NCBI RefSeq assembly: GCF_000519325.1
Contig: NZ_KI912613.1
Span: 4,173,859 to 4,237,858, forward strand
DNA: 64,000 nucleotides
DNA from: Patulibacter minatonensis DSM 18081
Lineage (GTDB): Bacteria; Actinomycetota; Thermoleophilia; Solirubrobacterales; Solirubrobacteraceae
Direction: 5' to 3'
In this document: piece by piece, positions 42,163 through 52,997 of the stretch
How positions within the stretch are numbered: position 1 is the stretch's first letter
Layout: every line of letters begins with the position of its first letter
Position numbers and translations under genes: made by a program
The notes under the pieces: model-generated
Databases searched by the model: none
Seen by the model: only the letters and a program-made list of their open reading frames with translations
Told to the model about the DNA's origin: nothing

Positions 42163-43113
42163 TCAGTGGTCCTGGGTCGCGGCGTCGCCGTGCCCGTGGA
42201 ACCGCAGCACCACCGCCGTGATGATCGCGCCGACGACGATCCCGAGGACGGCGGACGCGAACGTGTTCGTCAGCCACCCACCGACGCCGCCGAACGCGCC
42301 GAGGGCGTGGTGGACCTCCTCCTCGGCGTGGTGCACCTGGTGGTAGAGCCACTCGAAGCCCAGGTCCTTCAGCCCGACGAGGAGGATGTGCCCGCCGACC
42401 CAGAGCATCGCGGCGATGCCGACCGTCGAGAGCACGGAGAGCACGACCGGCATGCCGCGCACGAGCCCGCGGCCGAACGACGCGACGCCGCCGTCGCCGG
42501 TCTTCGCCAGGCGGAGGCCGACGTCGTCCATCTTCACGATCAGCGCCACGGCGCCGTAGACGATCGTCGTGATGAGGATCGCGACCCCGATCAGGATGAC
42601 CGCGCGGGCGACGATCGGCTCGTGGTCCACCTCGTTCAGCGAGATCACCATGATCTCCGCCGAGAGGATGAAGTCCGTCCTGATCGCGCCCTTGACGAGC
42701 TCCTCCTCGTCCGCGGACCCGTCGGCCTCCGCCTGCGCCGCGTGGTGGTGGCGGTGCGGACCGACGGCCTCCCACAGCTTCTCCGCGCCCTCGAAGCAGA
42801 GGTAGCAGCCGCCGACCATGAGGATCGGGGTCAGCAGCCAGTCGACGAACTCGCTGAGGACGAGGACGACCGGCAGGATGAAGAGGATCTTGTTGCGGAG
42901 CGACCCGATCGCGATGCGCCGGATCATCGGGATCTCGCGCTGCGGCGACACGCCCTGGACGTAGCGCGGCGTCACGGCGGTGTCGTCGACGATCACGCCG
43001 ACGGCCTTCACGCTCGCGCGGCCGGCACCGGCGGCGACGTCGTCGATCGAGGCCGCGGCGGCGCGCGCCAGGACGGCGACGTCGTCGAGCAGCGCGGCGA
43101 GCCCGGCGCTCAT
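42163..43113 (-). CDS. DUF808 family (YedI-like) membrane protein
   Basis: A 316-residue inner-membrane protein: MSAGLAALLDDVAVLARAAAASIDDVAAGAGRASVKAVGVIVDDTAVTPRYV is the DUF808 cytoplasmic start, with VVDDTAVTPRYVQG its mark, then GSLRNKILFILPVVLVLSEF, a GGCYLCFEGAEKLWE loop, and helices around ILITTIVYGAVALIV, VVLSVLSTVGIAAMLWVGGHILL and SAVLGIVVGAIITAVV. His-rich loops (GPHRHHHAAQAE; HQVHHAEEEVHH) might bind metal. The biochemical function is unknown. It is convergent with the hydrolase gene, 30 bp away. Confidence 0.9.
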   Translation of the reverse strand: MSAGLAALLDDVAVLARAAAASIDDVAAGAGRASVKAVGVIVDDTAVTPRYVQGVSPQREIPMIRRIAIGSLRNKILFILPVVLVLSEFVDWLLTPILMVGGCYLCFEGAEKLWEAVGPHRHHHAAQAEADGSADEEELVKGAIRTDFILSAEIMVISLNEVDHEPIVARAVILIGVAILITTIVYGAVALIVKMDDVGLRLAKTGDGGVASFGRGLVRGMPVVLSVLSTVGIAAMLWVGGHILLVGLKDLGFEWLYHQVHHAEEEVHHALGAFGGVGGWLTNTFASAVLGIVVGAIITAVVLRFHGHGDAATQDH

Positions 43114-43305
43114 GCCGTGGCTCCGCTCAGGGTGCTCGGGGCGGGCGGCGCGGCGACCCGTCGGTGCGTTCGTACGACCATCACGGGAGGGAAGACAACC
43201 ACAGCCGGAGGCGACCGGGCGTGAACCGCCAGGCAAGCGGGTTCGCGCCACCCTCGGGCGCGCCCGCCGGACGTCGCGGGACGCCGGCCCGGCGCGGGCG
43301 GCCGG

Positions 43306-44295
43306 TCAGTGCGGCGCGGCCCCGTCGGCCGTCGTCCGGAACCGCGCCCGGTAGCCCGCCGGCCCGACCCCGATGACGCGGAGGCAGGCACGGCGGAGGG
43401 TCTCCGGGCTGCCGAACCCGCAGCGCGCCGCGACCTCGTCGACCGGCGTCGCGGTGCGCTCGAGGAGCTCCCGCGCGGCCTCGACCCGCACCCGCTCGAC
43501 GAAGCGGGCGGGCGTCGTCCCCGTCTGGTCGGCGAACCGCCGGCGGAAGTGCCGCTCCGACAGCGCGGCCCGTCGCGCGAGGGCGCTCAGGCGGTGGTCG
43601 CCCGCGGGATCCGCCACGACCTCGTCGAGGACCGTACGAAGGGACGGGTCGACGTCGGCGGCGACCCCGAGGCGCGCGGAGAACTGGGACTGACCGCCGG
43701 GGCGCTGGAGGAACATCACCGTCCAGCGCGCGACGGCCCGTGCGACGTCGGGGCCGTGGTCCTCCTCCACGAGCGCGAGCGCGAGGTCCATGCCGGCGGT
43801 CGCCCCGGCCGACGTCGTGACCGGGCCGTCCCGCACGAAGATCCGGTCCGGGGCGACCGTCACGGCGGGATGACGCCGGGCGAGCTCGGCGCAGAACGCC
43901 CAGTGCGTCGTCGCGGTCCGGCCGTCCAGGAGACCCGCCTCGGCGAGGTGGAACGCTCCGGTGCAGACCGAGCAGGTGCGGCGGGCGCCCCGGGCGATCC
44001 GCTCGATCGCGGCCGGGAACCGCGGGTCGGCGCTGCCCCGAGGCGAGCGCATGCCGCCACCGACGATCAGCGTGTCGACGCCGCGGGAGCGGACCTGCCC
44101 GAGCGCCAGGTCGGCGGCGATCCGCATCCCCGCCGACGCGCGCACCGGCAGTCCGTCGAGCGTCGCGATCCGGACGTCGTACCCGCCCGTGCCGTCCAGC
44201 ACCTGCGTGGCCGCGTCGAGGATCTCGATCGGCCCCGCGATCCCGATCGTCTGCATCCCCTCGGCGCCCAGGAGCACCACCTGCCGGCGGGTCAT
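43306..44295 (-). CDS. GlxA-family AraC-type transcriptional regulator
   Basis: The 329-residue protein combines an N-terminal DJ-1/PfpI amidotransferase-like domain (QVVLLGAEGMQTIGIAGPIEILDAA; RRTCSVCTGAFHLAEAGLLDGRTATTHW; GPVTTSAGATAGMDLALALVEEDHG) with a C-terminal AraC double helix-turn-helix (LSALARRAALSERHFRRRFADQTGTTPARFVERVRVEAARELLE). It begins at ATG 44295. GlxA-type regulators commonly control the gene next to them; here the divergent gene at 44440 encodes an ABM-domain protein, separated by 144 bp. The inducer is unknown. Confidence 0.92.
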   Translation of the reverse strand: MTRRQVVLLGAEGMQTIGIAGPIEILDAATQVLDGTGGYDVRIATLDGLPVRASAGMRIAADLALGQVRSRGVDTLIVGGGMRSPRGSADPRFPAAIERIARGARRTCSVCTGAFHLAEAGLLDGRTATTHWAFCAELARRHPAVTVAPDRIFVRDGPVTTSAGATAGMDLALALVEEDHGPDVARAVARWTVMFLQRPGGQSQFSARLGVAADVDPSLRTVLDEVVADPAGDHRLSALARRAALSERHFRRRFADQTGTTPARFVERVRVEAARELLERTATPVDEVAARCGFGSPETLRRACLRVIGVGPAGYRARFRTTADGAAPH

Positions 44296-44439
44296 GGGCG
44301 GGACTCTACGGGCCGACGTGGCGTCCGCAAGGACGAGCATCCCTCGGATCAGGCCACGGCGGCCGGCGTCCCACCCCGGCCGACCTACGGTGGCCGGGAC
44401 GCCGCGTCCGGCGCCCACCGACCAGCAAAGGACCACCAC

Positions 44440-44745
44440 GTGCCCGCATACGGATTCCTCGTCGAGTTCGAGGCCCTCCCCGGCCGGGAGGCGGCCGTCG
44501 CCGACTTCCTCGTCGAGGCGAAGACCCTCGTGGACGCCGAGCCGGGGACGCTCACGTGGTTCGCCTTCCGGCGGGGCGAGCGCTCGTTCGCGATCTTCGA
44601 CGCGTTCGAGACCGAGGACGACCGCGAGACCCACCTGCAGGGCGAGGTCCGGACCGCGATCGTCGCGCGCGGCGCGGAGCTCTTCGAGATGCCGCCGACC
44701 ATCACCCCGGTCGACGTCCTCGCGGCGAAGCTGCCGCGGACCTGA
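44440..44745 (+). CDS. ABM-domain protein (putative quinol monooxygenase)
   Basis: A 101-residue protein of the antibiotic biosynthesis monooxygenase fold (YgiN-like): VPAYGFLVEFEALPGREAAVADFLVEAKTLVDAEPGTLTWFAFRRG, then FAIFDAFETEDDRETHLQGEV and the MPPTITPVDVLAAKLP close. Such small dimeric ferredoxin-like proteins oxidise quinols or degrade heme and may bind small aromatics. GTG start after AAAGGACC. It is divergent from the GlxA-type regulator, its probable controller. It is a paralogue of the ABM protein at 63567-63863 (shared DIFDTF/FAIFDAF region and VD..AVK/VDVLAAK end). Confidence 0.88.
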   Translation: MPAYGFLVEFEALPGREAAVADFLVEAKTLVDAEPGTLTWFAFRRGERSFAIFDAFETEDDRETHLQGEVRTAIVARGAELFEMPPTITPVDVLAAKLPRT

Positions 44746-44910
44746 CGCAGGCGCATCGCGTGGGGGGCCCAACGGTCCACCCGCGGCGGGCGGGGTCAAG
44801 GGTGATGCGGGCGTCGCCGAATCTCACAGCATGAGCCACTCCCCCAGCTCGACGCCCTCCCCGCGCCCGTCCGGCGCGCCGGACGACCGCGGCACGCCGC
44901 GAGGCGCGTC

Positions 44911-45906
44911 GTGAGGCCGGTGGTCCGCACGCCGCCGACCGCGGCGGTCGCGGCGGCCCGGGACTACGCGTCCCAGGTCCGGCTGGCACTGGCGTGCTTC
45001 GGGATCATGCTCCTCGTCGTCGATCCGGCCGTCCACCCGGTGCCGCAGGCGGCCGCGGTCGGGTTCGCGATCCTGCTCGCGACCGGGCTCGTCCACCGCC
45101 GCCGGGTCCCCGAGCACTGGCTGCGGGTCGAGGAGCCGTTCGCGCTCGTCGCCGGGATCCTCATCGTCACGCTCGGCCCCCCGGGGATCGGGGCGCTGAC
45201 GCTCCTGTGGCTCGTGAGCGCCGCGCTGGGCGTCGTCGGCCGGGGCGGCCGGGCCAGCGCGGTCGGGCGGGTCGTCGTGGTCGTGATCCTCTTCTCGCCG
45301 ATCGCCGCCCACGGGCTCGACGCGCAGACCGCGACGATCCTGGTCGCGGGTGCCGGCCTCCTCCTGAGCGTCGGCACCGTGTCGAACGAGACCCACGAGC
45401 TGCTGCGCGATCCGCTGACGGGCGCGCTGTCGCGGGCCGCGCTGCTCGCGGAGTCGGAGCGGATGGTCGCCCGCGCCCGGGCGGACGCGCCGGTCGCACT
45501 GGTCCTCATCGACCTGGACGACTTCGGCAAGCTGAACAAGCGGGAGGGCCACCAGGCCGGCGACGTGGTGCTGAAGGCCGCCGCGCACGCCGTCATGTCC
45601 TCGCTGCGCCGGGCCGACACCTTCGGCCGGCTGGGCGGCGACGAGTTCATCGTCCTCGGCATCGGCGACGGCGAGACGATCGCGCGGCGAGCGCTCGAGG
45701 CGATCGCGATGGCCGGGATCAGCGCGAGCGCCGGCGTGGCGTCCGCGCCCTTGGACGGCGTGTCGGCGCCCGAGCTCCGTCGCCGTGCGGACGTCGCGCT
45801 GCGGGCGTCGAAGCGGGCCGGGAAGACGCGGGCGACCGTCTTCTCCAGGGATGCCGACGCGGCGGCACCGGAGACGCCGGCCGGAGCACCGATACTGCGG
45901 GGGTGA
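44911..45906 (+). CDS. Membrane-bound diguanylate cyclase (GGDEF)
   Basis: The 331-residue protein has an N-terminal membrane region of about five helices (residues 20-155, e.g. LALACFGIMLLVVDPAV and ATILVAGAGLLLSVGTV) and a C-terminal GGDEF domain: RDPLTGALSRAALL, DDFGKLNKREGHQAGDVVLKA, and RADTFGRLGGDEFIVLG. RxxD five residues before GGDEF is a complete product-inhibition site, so it should make c-di-GMP with feedback. GTG 44911 is in an 84-bp small ORF region (44831-44914) without Shine-Dalgarno. The downstream winged-helix gene starts as GTGA inside its stop. Confidence 0.92.
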   Translation: MRPVVRTPPTAAVAAARDYASQVRLALACFGIMLLVVDPAVHPVPQAAAVGFAILLATGLVHRRRVPEHWLRVEEPFALVAGILIVTLGPPGIGALTLLWLVSAALGVVGRGGRASAVGRVVVVVILFSPIAAHGLDAQTATILVAGAGLLLSVGTVSNETHELLRDPLTGALSRAALLAESERMVARARADAPVALVLIDLDDFGKLNKREGHQAGDVVLKAAAHAVMSSLRRADTFGRLGGDEFIVLGIGDGETIARRALEAIAMAGISASAGVASAPLDGVSAPELRRRADVALRASKRAGKTRATVFSRDADAAAPETPAGAPILRG

Positions 45907-47102
45907 GCACCGCCGACCCGCGACCGCTGCGCACCGTCCGCGACGCCGAACGCCGCGCGCGCCTGGGCGTCCGGCACGCGCTCGCAGCGGACCACCGGGC
46001 CGTCACCGTCGAGGCGGCGGTCGCCGCGACGGTCTGCCTCCACGCGACGGAGCCCGCCAGCGTCTTCCTCTCCGCGCACGCGAGGTCCGGGGCCTCCGCG
46101 GACGACGTGCGGCGCGCGCTCCACGACGACCGCACGGTGGTCCTGCAGCTCGCGATGCGGCGCACGGTCTTCGCGTTCCCGCGCGATCTGCTCCCGGCGG
46201 TGCTGGGGAGCGCGGCGGCCCGGGTCGCCGCCCAGCTGTCCGCCCGGCTCGCGAAGGAGGTCGAGCTGAACGGCCTCGCCGACGACGGCACGGCGTGGCT
46301 GGCGGAGACGTGCGCGGCGGTGCGCGAGCGTCTCCGCGGGGCGCCGGCGACCACGCAGCAGCTGCGGGAGGCGCTGCCGGCCCTCGCGCTACGGATCGAC
46401 CGCTCCCCGGGCAAGTCGTACGGCGCGAACGTGCCGATCGCTCCGCAGGTCCTCGGGGTGCTGGCCGCCGACGGCAGCGTGCTCCGCGGCGCGCCCGCCG
46501 CGGGCTGGAAGGTCTCCCGCCCGCACTGGACGATCGCCGAGGACTGGCTCGGCGCGCCCGTCGCCCCGGTGGACCCGCGGGCGGGCTACGCCGAGCTCGT
46601 CGGCCGCTGGCTGCTGCGGTTCGGGCCCGGCACCGAGGACGACCTCGTGTGGTGGCTCGGCGCGACGAAGGGCGCGGTCCGCCACGCGCTCACCGACGTC
46701 GGGGCGGTCCCCGTGGCGCTCGAGGACGGCGCGCCGGCCTGGCTCCACCCGGACGACACCGCGGAGGTCGAGGCCCCCGCGCCCTGGGCGGCGCTGCTGC
46801 CCGCGCTGGACCCGACGACGATGGGCTGGAAGGGCCGGGTCTTCCACCTCGGGGACCTCGCCCCGCAGCTCTTCGACCGCAACGGGAACGGCGGCCCGAC
46901 CGCCTGGTGGGACGGCCGGGTCGTCGGCGGCTGGACCCAGCAGGACGACGGGACCGTCGTCGTGGTCCCGGCCGGCACGCTCCCCCGCGCCGCCCGCCGG
47001 CCCCTGGCGGACGAGGCTGAACGACTGACGGCGTGGCTCGACGGCGACGTCGTGCGGTCGATCTACCAGTCGCCGCTCGCCCGGGCCCACGACGCCGGGT
47101 GA
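45903..47102 (+). CDS. Winged-helix DNA-binding protein (AlkX/HTH_42 family)
   Basis: A 399-residue protein of the HTH_42 (YcaQ/AlkX-like) family: TVEAAVAATVCLHATEPASVFLSAHARSGASADDVRRALHDDRTVVLQLAMRRTVFAFPRDLLP, PGTEDDLVWWLGATKGAVRHALTDVG, and the C-terminal ALLPALDPTTMGWKGRVFHLG with GGPTAWWDGRVVGGWTQQDDG. YcaQ relatives are interstrand-crosslink DNA glycosylases, but this shorter actinobacterial branch is uncharacterised. GTG overlaps the diguanylate cyclase stop as GTGA, which links it to c-di-GMP signalling at least in expression. Confidence 0.88.
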   Translation: MSTADPRPLRTVRDAERRARLGVRHALAADHRAVTVEAAVAATVCLHATEPASVFLSAHARSGASADDVRRALHDDRTVVLQLAMRRTVFAFPRDLLPAVLGSAAARVAAQLSARLAKEVELNGLADDGTAWLAETCAAVRERLRGAPATTQQLREALPALALRIDRSPGKSYGANVPIAPQVLGVLAADGSVLRGAPAAGWKVSRPHWTIAEDWLGAPVAPVDPRAGYAELVGRWLLRFGPGTEDDLVWWLGATKGAVRHALTDVGAVPVALEDGAPAWLHPDDTAEVEAPAPWAALLPALDPTTMGWKGRVFHLGDLAPQLFDRNGNGGPTAWWDGRVVGGWTQQDDGTVVVVPAGTLPRAARRPLADEAERLTAWLDGDVVRSIYQSPLARAHDAG

Positions 47103-47187
47103 CGACGGCGCCGCCGGGACGGGCGCGGTTCTCCCGGCACCGTCGGTCGCCCGCGCACACCCCCGGGCGCGCCGCACGCGACGTGGC

Positions 47188-47643
47188 ATGATGCCGCTCG
47201 TGAGCACCCCGCCCGCCGACGCGGAGCACCTGCGCGAGCTCGCGCTCCTGCGCCGCGTCCGCGACCGGATCGACCGCGAGTACGACCGGCCGCTCGACGT
47301 CGAGGCCCTGGCGCGCGGGGCGCACATGTCGGCCGGGCACTTCAGCCGCCGCTTCCGGGCCGCGTACGGCGAGTCGCCCTACGGCTACCTGATGACCCGC
47401 CGGATCGAGCGCGCGATGGCGCTGCTCCGTCGCGGGGACATGAACGTCACCGAGGTCTGCTTCGCCGTAGGGTGCTCGTCGCTCGGGACGTTCAGCACGC
47501 GGTTCACGGAGCTCGTCGGCGTGCCGCCCAGCGTCTACCGGCGCGAGGCCGCGGCCGCCACGGTCGGCATGCCCGCCTGCGTCGCGAAGCAGGTCACGCG
47601 ACCGGTCAGGAATCGAGAAGCGCCGGCCCCGACCCGCGCCTAG
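47188..47643 (+). CDS. AraC-type transcriptional regulator, DNA-binding only
   Basis: The 151-residue protein is little more than an AraC DNA-binding domain: LLRRVRDRIDREYDRPLDVEALARGAHMSAGHFSRRFRAAYGESPYGYLMTRRIERAMALLRRGDMNVTEVCFAVGCSSLGTFSTRFTELVGVPPSVYR. HMSAGHFSRRFR and VGCSSLGTFSTRF are the two recognition helices. There is no effector domain. Regulators of this compact form are very often next to a VOC/glyoxalase gene, as here, where a broken VOC gene follows 10 bp later. ATG at 47188 or a GTG at 47203 could be the start. Confidence 0.9.
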   Translation: MMPLVSTPPADAEHLRELALLRRVRDRIDREYDRPLDVEALARGAHMSAGHFSRRFRAAYGESPYGYLMTRRIERAMALLRRGDMNVTEVCFAVGCSSLGTFSTRFTELVGVPPSVYRREAAAATVGMPACVAKQVTRPVRNREAPAPTRA

Positions 47644-47653
47644 CCTGCCCCGC

Positions 47654-48061
47654 ATGGACATCGCGATTCACCAGGCACTGCTCCCCCACGAGGACCCGCA
47701 GGCGTCGCTGCGCTTCTACCGCGACGCGCTCGGGCTCGAGGTCCGGGAGGACGTCGAGTACGGCGGGATGCACTGAATCACCCTCGGGCCTCCCGGCGGC
47801 ACCGGCACCTCGATCGTGCTCTACCCGCCGGCCGCCACCCCCGGCCTCACCGACGACGAGCGCCGCACGGTCGCCGAGATGATGGCGAAGGGCACCTTCG
47901 CGAGCATCAACCTCGCCACCGACGACGTCGACGCCACGTTCGCGCGGCTGCAGTCGGGCGACGCCGAGGTCGTGCAGGAGCCGACCGATCAGCCCTACGG
48001 CGTCCGCGACTGCTCCTTCCGCGACCCCGCCGGGAACCTGATCCGCATCCAGGGCCGCTGA
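47654..48061 (+). pseudogene. VOC-family protein gene interrupted by an in-frame TGA
   Basis: From ATG 47654 the frame reads MDIAIHQALLPHEDPQASLRFYRDALGLEVREDVEYGGMH, then TGA at 47774-47776, then ITLGPPGGTG...INLATDDVDATFARLQ...GVRDCSFRDPAGNLIRIQGR without any shift. Related VOC proteins have GGMHW or GGMRW here, so TGG to TGA is a single-base change. The rest is intact for 136 codons. It may be a fresh pseudogene, a sequencing error, or rarely readthrough. Ordinary VOC proteins bind metal and act on small electrophiles or thiol conjugates. Paired with the AraC gene upstream. Confidence 0.85.
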
Positions 48062-48095
48062 CCCCGCCCCGAGCGCCACCGAGCACGGAGACCCG

Positions 48096-50492
<2,397 letters not shown>

Positions 50493-50517
50493 GGCCCGCG
50501 ACGCGCCCCGCCGCGCC

Positions 50518-50940
50518 TCAGGCCTGCTGCAGGTCGCGCGGGAAGGAGCCGATCGCGTCGTCCTGGCCGACCCACGGCTGCGCGCTCTCGCGCCAGACCT
50601 CGACCTGCGGCTGCAGCCACGAGCGGTCGTCGAGCGTCCCGGCCTTGATGAACGCGAGCTCCGGCATCTCGGCCAGGAGCGTGATCACCGGCGAGCCGCA
50701 CTCGGGGCAGAAGCGGCGCTCCCGCGGCTGCCCGGAGTCGGTCCCGGTCGTCCCGTAGGTCTTGAGCTTCGCGTCGTCGACGGTGAGGGCCGCGAGCGGC
50801 ACGGCCACGTTCAGCGAGAAGCAGGCGCCGCTCTGGCGCTGGCAGTCGTCGCAGTGGCACTGGGCGACCATCGCGGGATCGCCGGTGAAGGAGTACTCGA
50901 CGGCTCCGCAGAGGCAGTGGCCGGTCTTCGTGTCGGTCAT
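50518..50940 (-). CDS. GFA/CENP-V domain protein
   Basis: The 140-residue protein has the GFA zinc fold: GHCLCGAVEYSFTGDPAMVAQCHCDDCQRQSGACFSLNVAVPLAAL and RRFCPECGSPVIT. The CxC at residues 8-10 (with C nearby), CHCxxC and CxxC give the two zinc centres of this family. Names such as glutathione-dependent formaldehyde-activating enzyme are historical; the true substrate is unknown. ATG at 50940; the frame extends upstream without a better start. Convergent with the UvrA-like gene at a gap of only 25 bp. Confidence 0.9.
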   Translation of the reverse strand: MTDTKTGHCLCGAVEYSFTGDPAMVAQCHCDDCQRQSGACFSLNVAVPLAALTVDDAKLKTYGTTGTDSGQPRERRFCPECGSPVITLLAEMPELAFIKAGTLDDRSWLQPQVEVWRESAQPWVGQDDAIGSFPRDLQQA

Positions 50941-51077
50941 GGACCGAGTCTCTCCCGCCCGGGTGCCCAACGGGGGAAATCGGGCGCTTCCACCCACGTC
51001 GTGCGCCCGTACGACCCGACGCGTCGGCCGCAGCCGGACACCGCCGTCTCACCGACCCAGCGACCACCGCTGCTATT

Positions 51078-51105
51078 CGGACCACGGTCCGTTTCGTGCT
51101 AGGAT
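51078..51105 (+). promoter_or_regulatory. palindrome and -10 box before the LLM gene at 51112
   Basis: CGGACCACGGTCCG (51078-51091) has 6-bp perfect arms around AC and stands upstream of TAGGAT (51100-51105). That box ends 6 nt before the ATG, so the transcript would be leaderless or nearly so, although AGGA (51101-51104) could also act as Shine-Dalgarno. The palindrome between -35 and -10 regions suggests an unidentified repressor. Confidence 0.4.
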
Positions 51106-51111
51106 CCCTCC

Positions 51112-52137
51112 ATGGATCGCATCGGCTTCCTCTCCTTCGGCCACTGGGGACGCAGCCCCGGTTCGATGACGCCCACCGGTGGCGATGCGCTCAAGCAGAC
51201 GGTCGAGCTCGCGGTCGCCGCCGAGGAGCTGGGGATCGACGGGGCCTACGTCCGCGTCCACCACTACGCCCGGCAGATCGCCTCGCCGTTCCCGCTCCTG
51301 GCCGCGATGGCCGCCCGCACCAGCCTGATCGAGTTGGGCACCGGGATCATCGACATGCGGTACGAGAACCCGCTGTACATGGCCGAGGCCGCCGCGACGA
51401 CCGACCTGCTCGCGGACCAGCGACTGCAGCTCGGCGTGAGCCGTGGGTCACCGGAGCCCGCGCTCGAGGGCCCCGCGACGTTCGGGCACGTGCCTGTCGA
51501 CGGGCACAGCGACGCCGACATGGCCCGCGACCACACGGAGCGCTTCCGGGCCGCGATCGCCGGGGCGGGCGTCGCCGACTCGAACCCGCAGATGTCGGGG
51601 ACGGGCATGCGTCTGGCGATCCAGCCGCAGGCCCCCGGGCTCGCCGATCGCATCTGGTGGGGCTCGGGCAGTCGCGACACCGCGGTCTGGGCCGCCCGCC
51701 AGGGCATGAACCTCATGAGCTCGACGCTGCTGCTGGAGGACACGGGCGTGTCGTTCGACCAGCTGCAGCTCGAGCAGATCCTGCTCTACCGCGAGGCGTG
51801 GGGCGAGGCCGGCTGGGAGCGCACCCCGCGGGTCTCGGTCAGCCGCAGCGTCCTGCCGATCATCTCCGACCTCGACCGCCGGTACTTCGGGAACGGCGGC
51901 GGGAACGACCAGGTCGGCGTCCTCGACGGCGCGCTCTCGCGGTTCGGGAAGACCTACGCGGGCGAGCCGGACGCGATCGCGGAGGAGCTCCGCCGCGACG
52001 TCGCGGTGCGGGCCGCCGACACGCTGCTGCTCACCGTCCCCAACCAGCTGGGCGTGGAGTACAACGCCCGGATGCTGGAGACGATCGCGAAGGAGATCGC
52101 GCCCGCGCTGGGCTGGGCACCGAACCTCGTGGCGTAG
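51112..52137 (+). CDS. LLM-class flavin-dependent oxidoreductase
   Basis: The 341-residue TIM-barrel protein begins MDRIGFLSFGHWGRSPGSMTPTGGDALKQTVELAVAAEELGIDGAYVRVHHYARQIASPFPLLAAMAARTSLIELGTGI, the luciferase-like pattern with H-H in the N-terminal region (VHHYARQ). Later IWWGSGSRDTAVWAARQGMNLMSSTLL matches the cofactor-phosphate strand. This branch of MsnO8/Fgd-like LLM proteins may use F420 or FMN; the sequence does not tell. It stands alone between the GFA and CoA pyrophosphatase genes with its own palindromic control region. Confidence 0.85.
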   Translation: MDRIGFLSFGHWGRSPGSMTPTGGDALKQTVELAVAAEELGIDGAYVRVHHYARQIASPFPLLAAMAARTSLIELGTGIIDMRYENPLYMAEAAATTDLLADQRLQLGVSRGSPEPALEGPATFGHVPVDGHSDADMARDHTERFRAAIAGAGVADSNPQMSGTGMRLAIQPQAPGLADRIWWGSGSRDTAVWAARQGMNLMSSTLLLEDTGVSFDQLQLEQILLYREAWGEAGWERTPRVSVSRSVLPIISDLDRRYFGNGGGNDQVGVLDGALSRFGKTYAGEPDAIAEELRRDVAVRAADTLLLTVPNQLGVEYNARMLETIAKEIAPALGWAPNLVA

Positions 52138-52189
52138 GGGCGTCGGGACCGGGCGCGGCGGGCCACCGACGGGGCGCACGCCGGGCCGC

Positions 52190-52909
52190 TCACCCGGGGT
52201 GTCCCGCCTCCGCGCGCTCCCGGGCCTCGTCGAGCGACCACCGCGGCGCGGCGTCCCACGGCCGCTCCCACCCGCCGAGCCGCAGGAGGGCGGCCACGAC
52301 CTCGCCGGTGAAGCCCCAGACGAGCATCCCGGCGACGTCGAACGCGGGCCCGACCCAGCGGGACAGCTCGACGGTCAGGCGGTTGTCGGGATCGGCGAGC
52401 TCGCGGAGCGGGACGCGCGCGACGCGGGCGGTCTCCCCGACGTCCACCGCCGTCACGGTCGACGGACGGTGCCAGTGCGCCAGGACCGCGGTCACCTGGA
52501 ACCCGGACGGCGGGATGAACAGCCGGGGCAGGGTCGTCAGCGGCGTGACGCCCGCGGGATCGAGCCCCGTCTCCTCGACCGCCTCGCGGAGCGCGGTCTG
52601 CACCGGGCCGCGGTCGCCGTCCTCGCGACCCCCGCCGGGGAACGACGGCTGACCGGCGTGGTTCCGGAGACCGCCCGCCCGCTGCTGGAGCAGGACGTCC
52701 GGGCCGTCCGGGCCCTCGCCGAAGAGGACGAGGACCGCCGCCTGCCGCGCGCCCGCGGTCGTCGCGGGCAGGTCGTTGTGGCTGAGCGCCTCGGGACGGA
52801 TGTCGGCGGCCGCGCCGACGAGCGGCCGGAGCCAGTCGGGGGCGCGCTCGGGATGCACGTCGACGGCACCGAGCCACCGCTCGATCTCCGTGGCGACGTC
52901 CGAGCCCAT
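52190..52909 (-). CDS. CoA pyrophosphatase (Nudix hydrolase)
   Basis: The 239-residue Nudix protein has LLQQRAGGLRNHAGQPSFPGGG, which matches the LLxxRxxxLRxHxGQxxFPGG motif specific to CoA pyrophosphatases, followed by the Nudix helix ALREAVEETGLD. Known members split CoA or oxidised CoA into 3',5'-ADP and phosphopantetheine. The N-terminal 60 residues (DWLRPLVGAAADIRPEALSHNDLPATTAGARQAAVLVLFG) are also typical. ATG at 52909. CoA turnover would fit an organism with heavy acyl-CoA use. Neighbours are functionally unrelated. Confidence 0.92.
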   Translation of the reverse strand: MGSDVATEIERWLGAVDVHPERAPDWLRPLVGAAADIRPEALSHNDLPATTAGARQAAVLVLFGEGPDGPDVLLQQRAGGLRNHAGQPSFPGGGREDGDRGPVQTALREAVEETGLDPAGVTPLTTLPRLFIPPSGFQVTAVLAHWHRPSTVTAVDVGETARVARVPLRELADPDNRLTVELSRWVGPAFDVAGMLVWGFTGEVVAALLRLGGWERPWDAAPRWSLDEARERAEAGHPG

Positions 52910-52997
52910 CCCCGGATCATCCCGGAGTCGGCTGGTCGGCGGCGCGGCCGGCCGTCGTCCGCGGAGCCCGCCGGCACGGGACGGCCGGTCCTCGACC

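Noticed and set aside
44831-44914. 27-codon ORF overlapping the diguanylate cyclase start
   Set aside because: No ribosome-binding site and a low-complexity Ser/Pro product; the overlap is an automatic result of GTGA.
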